Assembly (NCBI RefSeq): GCF_963675395.1
Contig: NZ_OY776223.1
Coordinates: 3,100,001 to 3,164,000, forward strand
From: an uncultured Vibrio sp.
Lineage (GTDB): Bacteria > Pseudomonadota > Gammaproteobacteria > Enterobacterales > Vibrionaceae
Length of the DNA: 64,000 bases
Direction of reading: 5' to 3'
Of the stretch, positions 18,834 to 28,465 are shown one piece after another (the stretch's first letter is position 1; each line of letters opens with the position of its first letter). The notes under the pieces are model-generated. The model saw nothing but the letters and a program-made list of their open reading frames with translations. It was not told where the DNA came from and did no database searches. A program made the position numbers and the translations under genes.

Positions 18834-18930
18834 AAGGAGAATTTGTGACCTGAGAGTTTCCACCTTTTGAAACAAGTTGTTAAGCTGCGTATTCGTCGAC
18901 GCATGGAGCCGCGTTTCATGGAGGGAAGGG

Positions 18931-20286
18931 ATGCCTCTCAAAGCAAAGTTAATTCTGCTGGCACTGATACCTGTGGTATTGGTGTCAGCCAGCATCAGTT
19001 GGATTTCTATCTATCAGGCTAAGACCCTTGGTCAGCGAGAAGTGGAGCTATTCCAGCAAAACCTCATTCAGTCCAAAGAAGCGGCGTTAAAGGACACTGT
19101 TGACGTTGCTTTCGACTCCATCATTCACATCTATAGCGATAGCACGATTGAAGAAGGTGTTGCTCAAGCGCGTGTAAAAGCGATTTTAAACCGCTTAACC
19201 TATGGCTCCGATGGGTATTTCTTCGCTTACGATAAATATGGCACCAACCTTGTCCATCCTGCCCAACCTGGTTTAGTCGGGGAGAACCTGCTTGGTTTAC
19301 AAGATGAAAATGGCGATCGGCTCATCGAGGCACTGTTGTATCAAGCGCAAACGGGAGGGGGGTTTCACCAGTATTTATGGCAAAAGCCTTCGACAGGTGA
19401 GGTCGTTCCTAAGCTCAGTTATGCAGGTTGGTTAGATAAGTGGGAGTGGATGGTCGGCACGGGTTTGTACATTGAGGATGTTAGCCAGGAAGTCGCTAGC
19501 ATGCGCGCAGCAGTGAATAAAAATATCGAAACCACCTTCTTTTCGGTCGTTGTTATTCTCGTCGTCACCGTGGCAGTGATTATTGTTTTAACCCTTGCAA
19601 TTAATTTGCATGAACATCGCTTGGCAGATAAACACTTGAAAGAACTTGCCTATAAAACCGTGATGTTTCAGGAGGATGAGAAAAAACATTTGGCGCGAGA
19701 GCTCCACGATGGCATCAATCAATTGTTGGTCTCTAGCAAGTGTCATTTAGATCTGATGGGCCACCGCTTGGAGGACGAAAAACTTAAACAACACTTAGAT
19801 AAGTCTCAGCGATCTTTAGTCACGGCGATCAATGAAGTTCGACATATTTCTCACCAGTTGAGACCCAGTGCGTTGGACGATATTGGCCTAGAAGCCGCGC
19901 TCACTACCTTACTACAGGACTTTCACTCTCACTCTGGGATTGATATCGATAGTCACTTTGATACCCAGCAGCAAAAACTGACTTCGGAAGTCGCTACTAC
20001 CTTGTATCGAGTGGCTCAAGAGTCATTGAACAACATTGAAAAACACGCCAAAGCGAAAACAGTGACGGTCACTTTGCAAAAAATGGGCAATATGCTGCAG
20101 TTACTGATACGTGATGATGGTGTCGGCTTTGTTGTCAACCAAGCTATTCATCGCCAAGGGATAGGGCTGCGAAACATGCAGGAACGCGTGGAGTTTATTG
20201 GTGGAGAGTTTGAACTGATGAGCGAGCTTGGTTTAGGGACCGAAATTACCGTGTTGTTAAATTTGGACGAAGACGTTTATGGATAA
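18931..20286 (+). CDS. Cache-domain sensor histidine kinase (NarL partner type)
   Basis: A 451-residue membrane kinase. A first helix (about residues 5-25), an extracytoplasmic Cache domain (with YGSDGYFFAYDKYGTNLVHP) and a second helix (about 195-218) are followed by a HisKA_3 dimerisation domain, with phospho-acceptor His259 in ARELHDGINQLL. The ATPase domain has DDGVGF and GIGLRNMQERV. The start at 18931 was chosen because GGAGGGAAGGG lies directly upstream; an in-frame extension to 18877 is unlikely. It overlaps the response regulator by 8 bases. Its place after dctPQM suggests it senses the same or a related solute. Confidence 0.88.
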   Translation: MPLKAKLILLALIPVVLVSASISWISIYQAKTLGQREVELFQQNLIQSKEAALKDTVDVAFDSIIHIYSDSTIEEGVAQARVKAILNRLTYGSDGYFFAYDKYGTNLVHPAQPGLVGENLLGLQDENGDRLIEALLYQAQTGGGFHQYLWQKPSTGEVVPKLSYAGWLDKWEWMVGTGLYIEDVSQEVASMRAAVNKNIETTFFSVVVILVVTVAVIIVLTLAINLHEHRLADKHLKELAYKTVMFQEDEKKHLARELHDGINQLLVSSKCHLDLMGHRLEDEKLKQHLDKSQRSLVTAINEVRHISHQLRPSALDDIGLEAALTTLLQDFHSHSGIDIDSHFDTQQQKLTSEVATTLYRVAQESLNNIEKHAKAKTVTVTLQKMGNMLQLLIRDDGVGFVVNQAIHRQGIGLRNMQERVEFIGGEFELMSELGLGTEITVLLNLDEDVYG

Positions 20287-20917
20287 ACCGATTAGTGTGT
20301 TGATCGTTGATGATCATCAGGTGGTGTTAGATGGCTTTATGGCGCGACTGGAACTGGAATCAGATATTGACGTCATTGGTACGGCCAGCAATGGCTTAGA
20401 AGCGATAGAAGTGGCCAAACATCTTCATCCAGATGTGATTCTAATGGATATCAGTATGCCAATTATGAACGGTATTGAGGCGACGGGTATCATTAAAGAG
20501 GAACTGCCGGAGAGCAGAATTCTGATGCTAACCATGCATGATAACCGTGAGTACATCATGAAGGTGATGCAAGCGGGCGCGGTCGGTTACATGTTGAAAG
20601 AGATTTCAGCAGAGAAAATGGTCCAAGCAATTAAAACTGTGAACCAAGGTTCAACTTATTTCTGTGAGTCAGTCACTCAAACACTATTCACGCAAGATGT
20701 AACGCCTATCAATCAAAGGACGAATCCGCTTAGCCGCAGAGAAGAGGCGGTACTCAAACTCGTCGCACAGGGAAACAGCAGTAAAAAAATCGCCACGTTA
20801 CTCAATATCAGTTACAGAACAGTCGAAACACATCGTCACAATATTAAGCATAAACTGGATCTGCATTCGACTGCCGAGTTGGCCAAATACGCATTTGAGA
20901 CAGGACTTACTAAATAG
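20279..20917 (+). CDS. NarL/LuxR-family response regulator
   Basis: A 212-residue two-domain regulator. The receiver has the acidic pair in VDDHQ, phospho-acceptor Asp57 (LMDISMP) and the conserved Lys in LKEISAEK. The C-terminal LuxR-type helix-turn-helix reads LSRREEAVLKLVAQGNSSKKI...SYRTVETHRHNIKHKL. It is translationally coupled to the kinase. It probably controls the TRAP operon, where TACGTA palindromes are found, but no direct evidence is visible. Confidence 0.9.
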   Translation: MDKPISVLIVDDHQVVLDGFMARLELESDIDVIGTASNGLEAIEVAKHLHPDVILMDISMPIMNGIEATGIIKEELPESRILMLTMHDNREYIMKVMQAGAVGYMLKEISAEKMVQAIKTVNQGSTYFCESVTQTLFTQDVTPINQRTNPLSRREEAVLKLVAQGNSSKKIATLLNISYRTVETHRHNIKHKLDLHSTAELAKYAFETGLTK

Positions 20918-20954
20918 ATAAGTGCTCACTTCATGCGAGCACTTGTAGATAGAG

Positions 20955-21452
20955 TTACTCTGCTTTCGGGAATGTACCAGTGATGCTGCCAATCTCAAGC
21001 ATTGGTGCAACGTCAATGTCTTCTGCATTCATCATGGTCGAAATGCGCTGAACGGATGATAACAGTAGGGTTTGTTCCCACTCTTCCAGTTTCTGGAATC
21101 GATTAATGAAATGCTCTTGCAGTGGCGTTGGTGCTTGTTTTAATGTTTCTAGCCCTTTATCTGTCAGGACGGCATGCACTTTACGCTTATCCTCAACACT
21201 ACGACGACGTTCTACCAGTTGGTTACGCTCCAGTCGATCGAGAATGGTTGTCGCCGTTGCTTGACTCATATTGGTATGGCTAGATAATTGTTTGATAGTA
21301 ACATTGTCTAGCTCGTTGATAGCACGCATTAAAATCAGCTGAGGTGCAGTCAGACCAGACTCTTTACTCAGCTTTTTAGAGTGTAAATCAATAGCGCGGA
21401 TGATCTGACGAATCGAGACCAATACTTCTTCGTACTTTTCCAATTTTTTCAT
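20955..21452 (-). CDS. cosR: MarR-family regulator CosR-like (compatible-solute regulator)
   Basis: A 165-residue MarR-type repressor with winged helix (VTIKQLSSHTNMSQATATTILDRLERNQLVERRRSVEDKRKVHAVLTDKG split over about residues 50-100). In Vibrio, CosR represses ectoine synthesis and betaine carriers at low salt; here the gene is divergent from a BCCT carrier, the arrangement known for cosR. The assignment rests on the family and this neighbourhood. It converges with the response-regulator gene. Confidence 0.82.
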   Translation of the reverse strand: MKKLEKYEEVLVSIRQIIRAIDLHSKKLSKESGLTAPQLILMRAINELDNVTIKQLSSHTNMSQATATTILDRLERNQLVERRRSVEDKRKVHAVLTDKGLETLKQAPTPLQEHFINRFQKLEEWEQTLLLSSVQRISTMMNAEDIDVAPMLEIGSITGTFPKAE

Positions 21453-21833
21453 CCAGTCTGTAGGAACATTTAACGAGGCGACACTAACTCAAATGCTTTG
21501 TTATTTAAAGAGCTGCGTAAAAAAATTCCCTTGATATCTTTTCTACCTGTACTTGGATATTCCAATTTCCATTGCTAGCTTGGTGCAGAGAGTCAGTAAG
21601 CCCTAAAATTATTATAGCAATAATTGTTTGTGGTCTAATTATTGATGCAGCATGTTGCATGATTTTGGTAAGAAATTTCCGATTGAAATGTAATAAATTG
21701 GGATTTTTCATGGAAAATCTAGACAAAAACACCTCAAATGTTAGGATCTTAGGCCTTCACGGAGTGTAAAACGTATCGTGTTCGAACGAATTTTGTTTGG
21801 TGCGTAAAGATTACAACATTAAAGAGAGGAACG
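21453..21833. promoter_or_regulatory. Divergent control region between cosR and the BCCT gene
   Basis: A 381-base AT-rich spacer with no convincing gene. It must hold promoters in both directions. Several near-palindromic AATTATTATAGCAATAATT-like stretches (about 21606-21624) could be regulator sites. CosR binding is expected from work on Vibrio relatives but cannot be shown here. Confidence 0.5.
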
Positions 21834-23405
21834 ATGACAAAAGGTGTCGATAAGTACAGTATCGATAGTACCGACTATACGGTAGGTCAGGATAACGTTC
21901 AAAAATGGGGGTTTGACGTTCATAACCCTGTTTTTGGGATCAGTGCGGGTTTAATTGCACTGTTTCTTGTTGCTGCATTGGTTCTAGATGCACACACTGC
22001 TAAGACGGTACTAGATGGGATCAAATGGCAGATCATTGGATCATTTGATTGGTTATTCATTATTTCAGGTAATATTTTTGTAATTTTCTGCCTGGTACTC
22101 ATCGTGTCACCGATGGGGAAAATCCGTCTGGGTGGTAAAGATGCCGTTTCTGATTATTCTTTCTTATCCTGGTTAGCGATGTTGTTTGCTGCCGGTATGG
22201 GTATCGGTCTTATGTTCTGGAGTGTTGCAGAGCCAGTTGCTTACTTTACTGGGTGGTATGAAACGCCATTAGGTGTGGAAGCGAATACACCTGAAGCGGC
22301 GAAATTGGCCCTCGGCGCTACTATGTTCCACTGGGGTCTGCACCCATGGGCGATTTACGGTGTCGTGGCACTTTCCTTAGCATTCTTTGCTTACAACAAA
22401 GGACTTCCACTGTCGATGCGCTCGATTTTTTACCCATTACTGGGGGATCGCGCGTGGGGCTGGGCTGGTCATATTGTTGATATTTTATCGGTACTTGCAA
22501 CCTTGTTTGGTCTGGCGACATCGCTGGGTCTGGGGGCGCAACAAGCAGCAAGTGGTATTCAGCATGTGTTTGGTATCGAGTCAGGTATCGGGCTGCAAGT
22601 GATTGTGATTACTGTGGTTACTTTACTTGCTGTCGTATCAGTTGTTCGCGGTATCGATGGCGGTGTAAAAGTCATCAGTAACATCAACATGCTTGTCGCT
22701 TTCTTACTGCTTATCCTGGTTGCTTTGATTGGCTGGGCAGCAAGCTTGGGCTCAGTTCCTACTACATTGATGGCATACGTAGAAAACATCATTCCACTCA
22801 GTAACCCGTTTGGTCGTACCGATGAAGCGTGGTTCCAAGGCTGGACTGTATTCTACTGGGCCTGGTGGATTTCTTGGTCACCATTCGTAGGTATGTTTAT
22901 CGCGCGTGTTTCTCGCGGTCGTACAGTACGTGAGTTCATTACCGCGGTTCTACTTGTACCAACTGCAGTAACGATTATTTGGATGTCTGTGTTTGGTGGC
23001 CTGGCTATCGAGCAGGTTGTTGACAAAGTGGGTGAGCTAGGTGCGAATGGTCTGACTGACGTATCGCTGGCTATGTTCCAAATGTTTGATTCATTGCCAT
23101 TTGGTAATATCCTGTCTTTCATTGCTATCGTTCTGGTTTTGGTATTCTTTATTACCTCTTCAGACTCAGGGTCGTTGGTTATCGACAGTATTACAGCGGG
23201 TGGTAAAGTGGATGCCCCAGTACCACAGCGTATTTTCTGGGCGTTGATGGAAGGTGCAATCGCCGTTGCGTTACTTTGGATCGGTGGTTCGGAAGCCGTT
23301 CAAGCTCTCCAAGCCGGTGCTATCTCAACGGCACTGCCATTCACTATCATCTTACTTGCGATGTGTGTAAGCTTATTGATGGGTATGAGAACCGAGCGTC
23401 AATAA
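21834..23405 (+). CDS. BCCT-family compatible-solute (betaine/choline-type) transporter
   Basis: A 523-residue sodium-coupled carrier with 12 predicted membrane helices. The BCCT signature region FYWAWWISWSPFVGMFIARV, with its aromatic substrate box, lies near residue 340. It also has GMGIGLMFWSVAEP and ITSSDSGSLVIDS. The ATG has an AAAGAGAGG ribosome binding site. The divergent CosR-like gene suggests induction at high salinity. Which solute is preferred (glycine betaine, dimethylglycine, choline) cannot be read from the sequence. Confidence 0.9.
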   Translation: MTKGVDKYSIDSTDYTVGQDNVQKWGFDVHNPVFGISAGLIALFLVAALVLDAHTAKTVLDGIKWQIIGSFDWLFIISGNIFVIFCLVLIVSPMGKIRLGGKDAVSDYSFLSWLAMLFAAGMGIGLMFWSVAEPVAYFTGWYETPLGVEANTPEAAKLALGATMFHWGLHPWAIYGVVALSLAFFAYNKGLPLSMRSIFYPLLGDRAWGWAGHIVDILSVLATLFGLATSLGLGAQQAASGIQHVFGIESGIGLQVIVITVVTLLAVVSVVRGIDGGVKVISNINMLVAFLLLILVALIGWAASLGSVPTTLMAYVENIIPLSNPFGRTDEAWFQGWTVFYWAWWISWSPFVGMFIARVSRGRTVREFITAVLLVPTAVTIIWMSVFGGLAIEQVVDKVGELGANGLTDVSLAMFQMFDSLPFGNILSFIAIVLVLVFFITSSDSGSLVIDSITAGGKVDAPVPQRIFWALMEGAIAVALLWIGGSEAVQALQAGAISTALPFTIILLAMCVSLLMGMRTERQ

Positions 23406-23428
23406 ACGCGAAACTATAACTCATGTAT

Positions 23429-23456
23429 AAAAAGCCAGCTGAGCTGGCTTTTTTTG
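23429..23456 (+). terminator. Rho-independent terminator after the BCCT gene
   Basis: AAAAAGCCAGC-TGA-GCTGGCTTTTTTT forms a tight hairpin with a T run, 24 bases after the stop. Confidence 0.9.
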
Positions 23457-23615
23457 TGCCGTTTTTCTGACTAAAGACAAAAGAATGACACAATTAAAGT
23501 TCATATTTTACAATGAGTTATATTTATGTTTGAACAGTTAAAATTTGGTGATTAGTACCAAGAAAATGTGTAATATTCACGCTCCTAGGTTGTCCTCCCA
23601 AATCAAATAAAAATT

Positions 23616-25499
23616 ATGAAACTTACACTTAAACAAAAACTTATCGGCGCGAGTCTTTCGGCTGTTGTCATCATGGCTGCAGCACTGACTTGGTTGTCGG
23701 CTGGTCAACTGTTTGACCAGACTTCTGCAGGTGTTTATTCAAGAGCACAAAGCCTGAGTGCCGTAGCATCAGAAGGCATTTCTGACTGGGTTACGATCCG
23801 TAAAGAAATTGCCACTGCAGTTAACGATTACTCGGGTGAACAAGACGTGGTTCCGTTTCTACAGCAAGCACGTAAAGCGGGTGGCTTTGATGATATCTTC
23901 CTTGGTACACCACGAGGAGATATGTATCGTTCTCACCCCGAGCGTAACCGAGCGGATTATGATCCACGAACTCGTCCTTGGTACAAAGATGCCAATGCCG
24001 CTGGCAAGCAAATCATCACTGGGGCTTATCAGGATGCGATTACCAATGCTCTGTTAGTGACCATCGCTGAACCAGTGATGAAAAATGGCCAGTTTATTGG
24101 TGTAGTGGGCGCTGATGTGCTTATCGATCAGCTAATCAGTGATGTTATCAACATCGATGCGGGTGAAAATTCTCAAGCAATGTTGATTGATATGAATGAA
24201 GGGACGTTTCTCGCACACCCTGATAAAAGCTTAACGCTCAAGCCAATCACCAGTTTATCAAAAGACTTTTCACGACAGGAGATCGAGCGTGCAGCTGAAG
24301 AAGGTAAAATCGAAAATACCTCGATCAAAGGGGTAGAAAAACTTTACTATTTCAACAAGGTACCTGGCACGCATTGGATGTTCGCCATCGAGATGGATAA
24401 AGCAACCGAAGAAGCGGGTAATGCGCTTTTGCTACGCGATCTGCTGATCACGGCGGTTATGATTACTATCGCAGTGATTGTGGTGGTCTCTTGGCTAGTG
24501 GGCTTCTTGTTCCGAGATCTAAACAGAGTATCTCATGCACTTGAAGAGATTGCTTCTGGTGAAGGTGACTTGACTCAGCGCTTGGAACCACGCAGTGACG
24601 ACGAAGTGGGTAAACTGGCAGAAAACTTTAACCGCTTTGTTGGTAACATGCATACCATGGTGACAACACTAAGCCATGTTTCGTCATCATTGTCTGAACA
24701 AGCGCGTACTACGGCTCAGCAAGCAGAAGAGCGTAGTCAGCGTATTTCTTATCAGCAAGATGAAATCAACATGGTGGCGACGGCGGTTAATGAAATGGCG
24801 GCGGCTACGCAAGAAATAGCGGGTAATGCAGAAAACACTGCGAGCAATTCGGAAGAGGCGGTAGGCGCTTGTGCTCACGGTTCAAGCCAAGTTTCGCAAA
24901 CTCAAAATTCCATCCAGAATCTAGCCCAAGAGGTTCAGGTTGCGACTGATGTCATTCAGGATCTGGAAGCGCATGGCAATAGCATCAATACCATTCTTTC
25001 TACGATCCAAGACATCGCTGAACAAACGAACTTGCTGGCGCTTAATGCCGCTATTGAAGCGGCGCGAGCAGGAGAGCAAGGACGTGGTTTTGCCGTGGTT
25101 GCCGATGAAGTTCGTGTACTGAGTCAACGTACACACGCTTCAACAAAAGAGATTCAAGAAACCATCGAGATGTTACAGGGTACGACGAAGAAAGCGGTTG
25201 GCATAATGGGTGACAGCCGAGCTCTGGCTGATACCAGCGTTGACGATGCGAACTCAGCGGCAGCAAGCCTGACTCAAATTCACAGTGCGGTAGAGCAAAT
25301 CAACGATATGGCAACACAGATCGCTTCTGCTGCGGAAGAGCAAGCGTCGGTAACGACAGAGATTACCCGAAATACTGAAGGCATTCGTGACGTCTCTAAT
25401 GAACTTTCATCGGAAGCCCATCAAGCAGCGGAACAGGCCGCTTACTTGTCTGAGCTATCCCATGAGCTTGAGCAGGAGATCAAACGCTTTAAGCTTTGA
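23616..25499 (+). CDS. Methyl-accepting chemotaxis protein with dCache_1 sensor
   Basis: A 627-residue chemoreceptor. It has an N-terminal membrane helix (about 8-28), a large periplasmic dCache_1 domain, a second helix (about 275-298), a HAMP domain and a cytoplasmic signalling domain with the hairpin tip [20 protein letters not shown]. The sensor contains [13 protein letters not shown], later GAYQDA and VGADVLID. This Tyr-Arg-Trp-Tyr...Asp pattern is the one linked to amino-acid recognition in dCache_1 receptors, so an amino-acid ligand is a reasonable guess. No clear ribosome binding site precedes the ATG. Confidence 0.92.
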   Translation: MKLTLKQKLIGASLSAVVIMAAALTWLSAGQLFDQTSAGVYSRAQSLSAVASEGISDWVTIRKEIATAVNDYSGEQDVVPFLQQARKAGGFDDIFLGTPRGDMYRSHPERNRADYDPRTRPWYKDANAAGKQIITGAYQDAITNALLVTIAEPVMKNGQFIGVVGADVLIDQLISDVINIDAGENSQAMLIDMNEGTFLAHPDKSLTLKPITSLSKDFSRQEIERAAEEGKIENTSIKGVEKLYYFNKVPGTHWMFAIEMDKATEEAGNALLLRDLLITAVMITIAVIVVVSWLVGFLFRDLNRVSHALEEIASGEGDLTQRLEPRSDDEVGKLAENFNRFVGNMHTMVTTLSHVSSSLSEQARTTAQQAEERSQRISYQQDEINMVATAVNEMAAATQEIAGNAENTASNSEEAVGACAHGSSQVSQTQNSIQNLAQEVQVATDVIQDLEAHGNSINTILSTIQDIAEQTNLLALNAAIEAARAGEQGRGFAVVADEVRVLSQRTHASTKEIQETIEMLQGTTKKAVGIMGDSRALADTSVDDANSAAASLTQIHSAVEQINDMATQIASAAEEQASVTTEITRNTEGIRDVSNELSSEAHQAAEQAAYLSELSHELEQEIKRFKL

Positions 25500-25510
25500 T
25501 TCTCTCAATT

Positions 25511-25582
25511 CTTATACCAATCACAGTTATCAAGTGTTTTAGCAAGCTAGAATGACGAGTTAATTACTACGATTGGTATTAG
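25511..25582. repeat. Imperfect inverted repeat with ATACCAATC ends
   Basis: Left arm CTTATACCAATCACAG (from 25511) pairs with the right arm ending CGATTGGTATTAG (25582). 18 of 24 positions match across a 24-base spacer. Elements with ATACCAATC...GATTGGTAT ends are common between Vibrio genes, and this looks like one copy. Confidence 0.65.
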
Positions 25583-25595
25583 CACGCAATAATTG

Positions 25596-25624
25596 AAAAA
25601 GGAGCCATTTGAGCTCCTTTTTGT
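25596..25624. terminator. Bidirectional terminator between convergent genes
   Basis: AAAAAGGAGC-CATTTGA-GCTCCTTTTT has A and T runs on both sides, so it can end both the chemoreceptor gene and the exonuclease gene. Confidence 0.85.
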
Positions 25625-25640
25625 TTTACTGGTTGTATAA

Positions 25641-26360
25641 CTAAAGCCAGAACTCGCTTATCGTTTGACTATCATCGTAATAATGCGCGATTTGTGCCTG
25701 AAGCAGCTCCGCCGTTGCTATCGCATCAGTCAACGCATGATGAGGAGTATAGTCTGGTAAACCATAACGGCGTCGTGATTGAGCTAATCTCAACGACTCT
25801 GGCTTTTTACCCTTTATCTTTTCCAACAGATTCCCCGGACGCTTTTTCTGAATGTCTTCTTCTATCTGAAAAGTATCCAATACAGGGAATTCAATGCCTT
25901 CACCGATACGATCTCGCAGTGCTTTATCAAGAAACTCTCGTTCTATGCGACGATAATGCACAACAACGATCTTACCACTTAAACAGGGTAACAGTTCATT
26001 GAGAATATCCCCAAAATCAGGGGCATCAATAAGTTCACTGTGAGTAATGCCATGGATGATGACAGAGTCTTCATCCAGCTTCTGTTTTGGCCTTACTTTC
26101 CAGTGGCGCGCCTTGCGCAAAAAAATACGCTTCAAGTTGAAAGGGACCAGGCCAATAGTAATGATATCGTTCTTATCAGGATCTAAGCCGGTGGTTTCGA
26201 GATCCAATGCAACAAAGTCAACGTCTGAAAGCGGCGTGTCCGGCGCCGGTAATTCCGTACCGTAGAAGGCAATCAAATTTTCATCCTTTGCCATCTCAAC
26301 TTTCTGTTTAAACTTGGCGTGCCACTGAATCGTTGGCTTTTGAAAGAGCTTTTTTAACAT
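25641..26360 (-). CDS. DnaQ-like 3'-5' exonuclease (polymerase III epsilon family)
   Basis: A 239-residue DEDDh exonuclease. Exo I is VALDLETTGLDPDKNDII, Exo II includes the HYRRIEREFLD region, and Exo III is HHALTDAIATAELL. It is not the replicative epsilon subunit in length or context. A GTG at 26372 overlaps the upstream stop, but the ATG at 26360 has GAGG 7 bases before it and is preferred. It forms an operon with the CBS/DUF294 protein, a pairing often found next to acetate metabolism genes in other bacteria. Confidence 0.85.
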   Translation of the reverse strand: MLKKLFQKPTIQWHAKFKQKVEMAKDENLIAFYGTELPAPDTPLSDVDFVALDLETTGLDPDKNDIITIGLVPFNLKRIFLRKARHWKVRPKQKLDEDSVIIHGITHSELIDAPDFGDILNELLPCLSGKIVVVHYRRIEREFLDKALRDRIGEGIEFPVLDTFQIEEDIQKKRPGNLLEKIKGKKPESLRLAQSRRRYGLPDYTPHHALTDAIATAELLQAQIAHYYDDSQTISEFWL

Positions 26361-26368
26361 GTTAAGCC

Positions 26369-28258
26369 TCACTTAAAGCTCTTGTTTGCTTGGTAGCGAA
26401 ACTTAAGGAAGTTTTGGCCATTGCTCAAAATTTGGAAAGCATCCTTCAGGTTTCGGCGTTCAAAGTCAGACAAACTCTCCGGCTCAATATTGTTGTCAGG
26501 ATCAATGCCCATTTCAACATCGTACGCTTGGTGACGAATCCTTACCATAGAGATGAACTCCAGCGCATCTTTTAAGTCTTGCGCACGACCTTTCGGTAAA
26601 ATACCTGCATCAATAATGTCATCAAGGCGCTCGAATGAGTTTTGCGTACGAGAACCAACGGCCAGTGCGTGTACCCTGATTAAGTCGACCAGAGGTGCGG
26701 TGCCGCGGCGCTTGAGGTTGATTGAGTTTTTATGCTGCCCATCTTTTTCTACTACAAAGCTCTTAAAGAAACCAAGTGGAGGAGTACGATTCAGGGCGTT
26801 ACGCGCAAGACAAGCCAGGAAGCGGTTATTTTTACGTGCACGACGAACGATAAAACTCGTCAACTGTTCTGCCCATTTTAGACGCCCGTAGACACCGTCT
26901 AAGTCAAAGAAGATGGATGCGTTGAGCAGTGCTTTCGGGTTTGGATCGTCAATCCAGTCAGCAAAGCAATCTTCCCATTGTGAACGCGTCATTCTCCACA
27001 TAGGGTTGGTTGCCATGATGTCGCCAGTGCAATATTTGTAGCCACACGCATCTAAGCCATCGCTGACAAATTGGGCCAGCTCCTCAAAATATTTACCGTG
27101 TTTGTTCTCTTGATAACTTTCGTCGAGAATGATTGCATTGTCCTGATCAGTAACCAGAAGTTGCTCATCACGTCCCATGGAGCCCAGCGCAAGGAAACAG
27201 TAAGGAATTGGCGGGGGACCTAATTTTTCTTCGGCCATTTCCAGTAAACGTTGTTTGAAGCTTCGACCAATGACTGACATAGCACTTCCCACCATGTGAG
27301 AATTCGCGTCTTCGTTTACCAAGCGCACAAAACTGCTTTTTACTTCTTCCGCAACGGTGGCTAATTCTTCAATTGTATGCTGGTGGAAGATGCTGCTGAC
27401 GAGAAGCAAAGAGTTTTGCGATTCATATCGGACAATGTCAGTGGTTTCGATGATACCGATCGGTTGTTGATCTTTAACCACAGGGAGGTGATGTACGTTA
27501 TAACGCAACATTTTTAGCATGGCTTCATAAATATAAGCGTTATGATCGAGTGAGATAACTTCCGTTGTCATGACCGAAGCGACATCGTCTTGTGGTGATA
27601 TGCCCTCGGCCAGAACTCGTGCGCACAAGTCTCGATCAGTAACGATGCCTAATACTGGCGATTGAGGATCGTCTTCATCTCGTACAAAGTCAGGGTCAAT
27701 GATAAGCAGAGACGAGACGTTATCATCCGCCATAATTTTTGCAGCCTGTTGGATGGACTGGCCGCGCTCGATTGTTGGCGCTTCACGCGTTAGCAATGTC
27801 TTCACTTTGGAGGTAGTAAGATCATTGGCGTCTTTATTTTCTGAAATCGCTATGCGCAATCGCGCGCTGTTTTCGACCTCGACAAAGTCAGCAAATGAGT
27901 CATAGTTATCGTACATTTCCTGGAAGACATCTCCGGGAATACAGTAGATCAAAGCGTCATCGATAGCTTTTACGGGAAAGCGTACTTTGTTATTGGTAAG
28001 CAGGCCCATTTGTCCGAAGAGATCGCCTTCATCAAGTCGGCTATAAAGCTCTCCTTTACGTCGGTAAACTTCCACTACGCCACTTCTTACCACGAAGAGC
28101 TCTTGAACTTCGTCTCCAAAGTGGATTATCGGAGTGTCTTCTCGGAAGTACGAAATTTCGACACTCTCTGTGACTTTGTTCAGTGCTTCTTCTGGGAGCT
28201 CGTTGAAAGGAGGGTACTTGGCGAGAAAGTTATAAATCTCGAGAAGTTCTGCATCCAT
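26369..28258 (-). CDS. Cyclic-nucleotide-binding/CBS/DUF294 putative nucleotidyltransferase
   Basis: A 629-residue signalling protein. A cNMP-binding-type domain covers about residues 15-130 (FVVRSGVVEVYRRKGELYSR). Two CBS domains lie at about 155-290 (LGIVTDRDLCARVLAEG, IGIIETTDIVRYES). A DUF294 nucleotidyltransferase-like domain carries LALGSMGRDEQLLVTDQDNA, with the GS...DxD active-site pattern, followed by a C-terminal helical region. It resembles GlnD-type uridylyltransferase domains, but its target is unknown. It is the first gene of the two-gene operon with the exonuclease. Confidence 0.87.
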   Translation of the reverse strand: MDAELLEIYNFLAKYPPFNELPEEALNKVTESVEISYFREDTPIIHFGDEVQELFVVRSGVVEVYRRKGELYSRLDEGDLFGQMGLLTNNKVRFPVKAIDDALIYCIPGDVFQEMYDNYDSFADFVEVENSARLRIAISENKDANDLTTSKVKTLLTREAPTIERGQSIQQAAKIMADDNVSSLLIIDPDFVRDEDDPQSPVLGIVTDRDLCARVLAEGISPQDDVASVMTTEVISLDHNAYIYEAMLKMLRYNVHHLPVVKDQQPIGIIETTDIVRYESQNSLLLVSSIFHQHTIEELATVAEEVKSSFVRLVNEDANSHMVGSAMSVIGRSFKQRLLEMAEEKLGPPPIPYCFLALGSMGRDEQLLVTDQDNAIILDESYQENKHGKYFEELAQFVSDGLDACGYKYCTGDIMATNPMWRMTRSQWEDCFADWIDDPNPKALLNASIFFDLDGVYGRLKWAEQLTSFIVRRARKNNRFLACLARNALNRTPPLGFFKSFVVEKDGQHKNSINLKRRGTAPLVDLIRVHALAVGSRTQNSFERLDDIIDAGILPKGRAQDLKDALEFISMVRIRHQAYDVEMGIDPDNNIEPESLSDFERRNLKDAFQILSNGQNFLKFRYQANKSFK

Positions 28259-28465
28259 AAGGTTGCCTTTTGATTTTCAAGTAATAAAGTAATCTTAACT
28301 TAGTTTTAAAACAGAGTCTTACTCGTTCGTGGTTTTGAGCACTTAATCATAAGATTCCGACACGTAACACGACAATGGAAACCTCATTCGGTTAATATTG
28401 TAGACGTCTAATGGGTATAAAATCGTATTACAAAGCATCTATTGATTCTCATGAAAGGAAATTGA

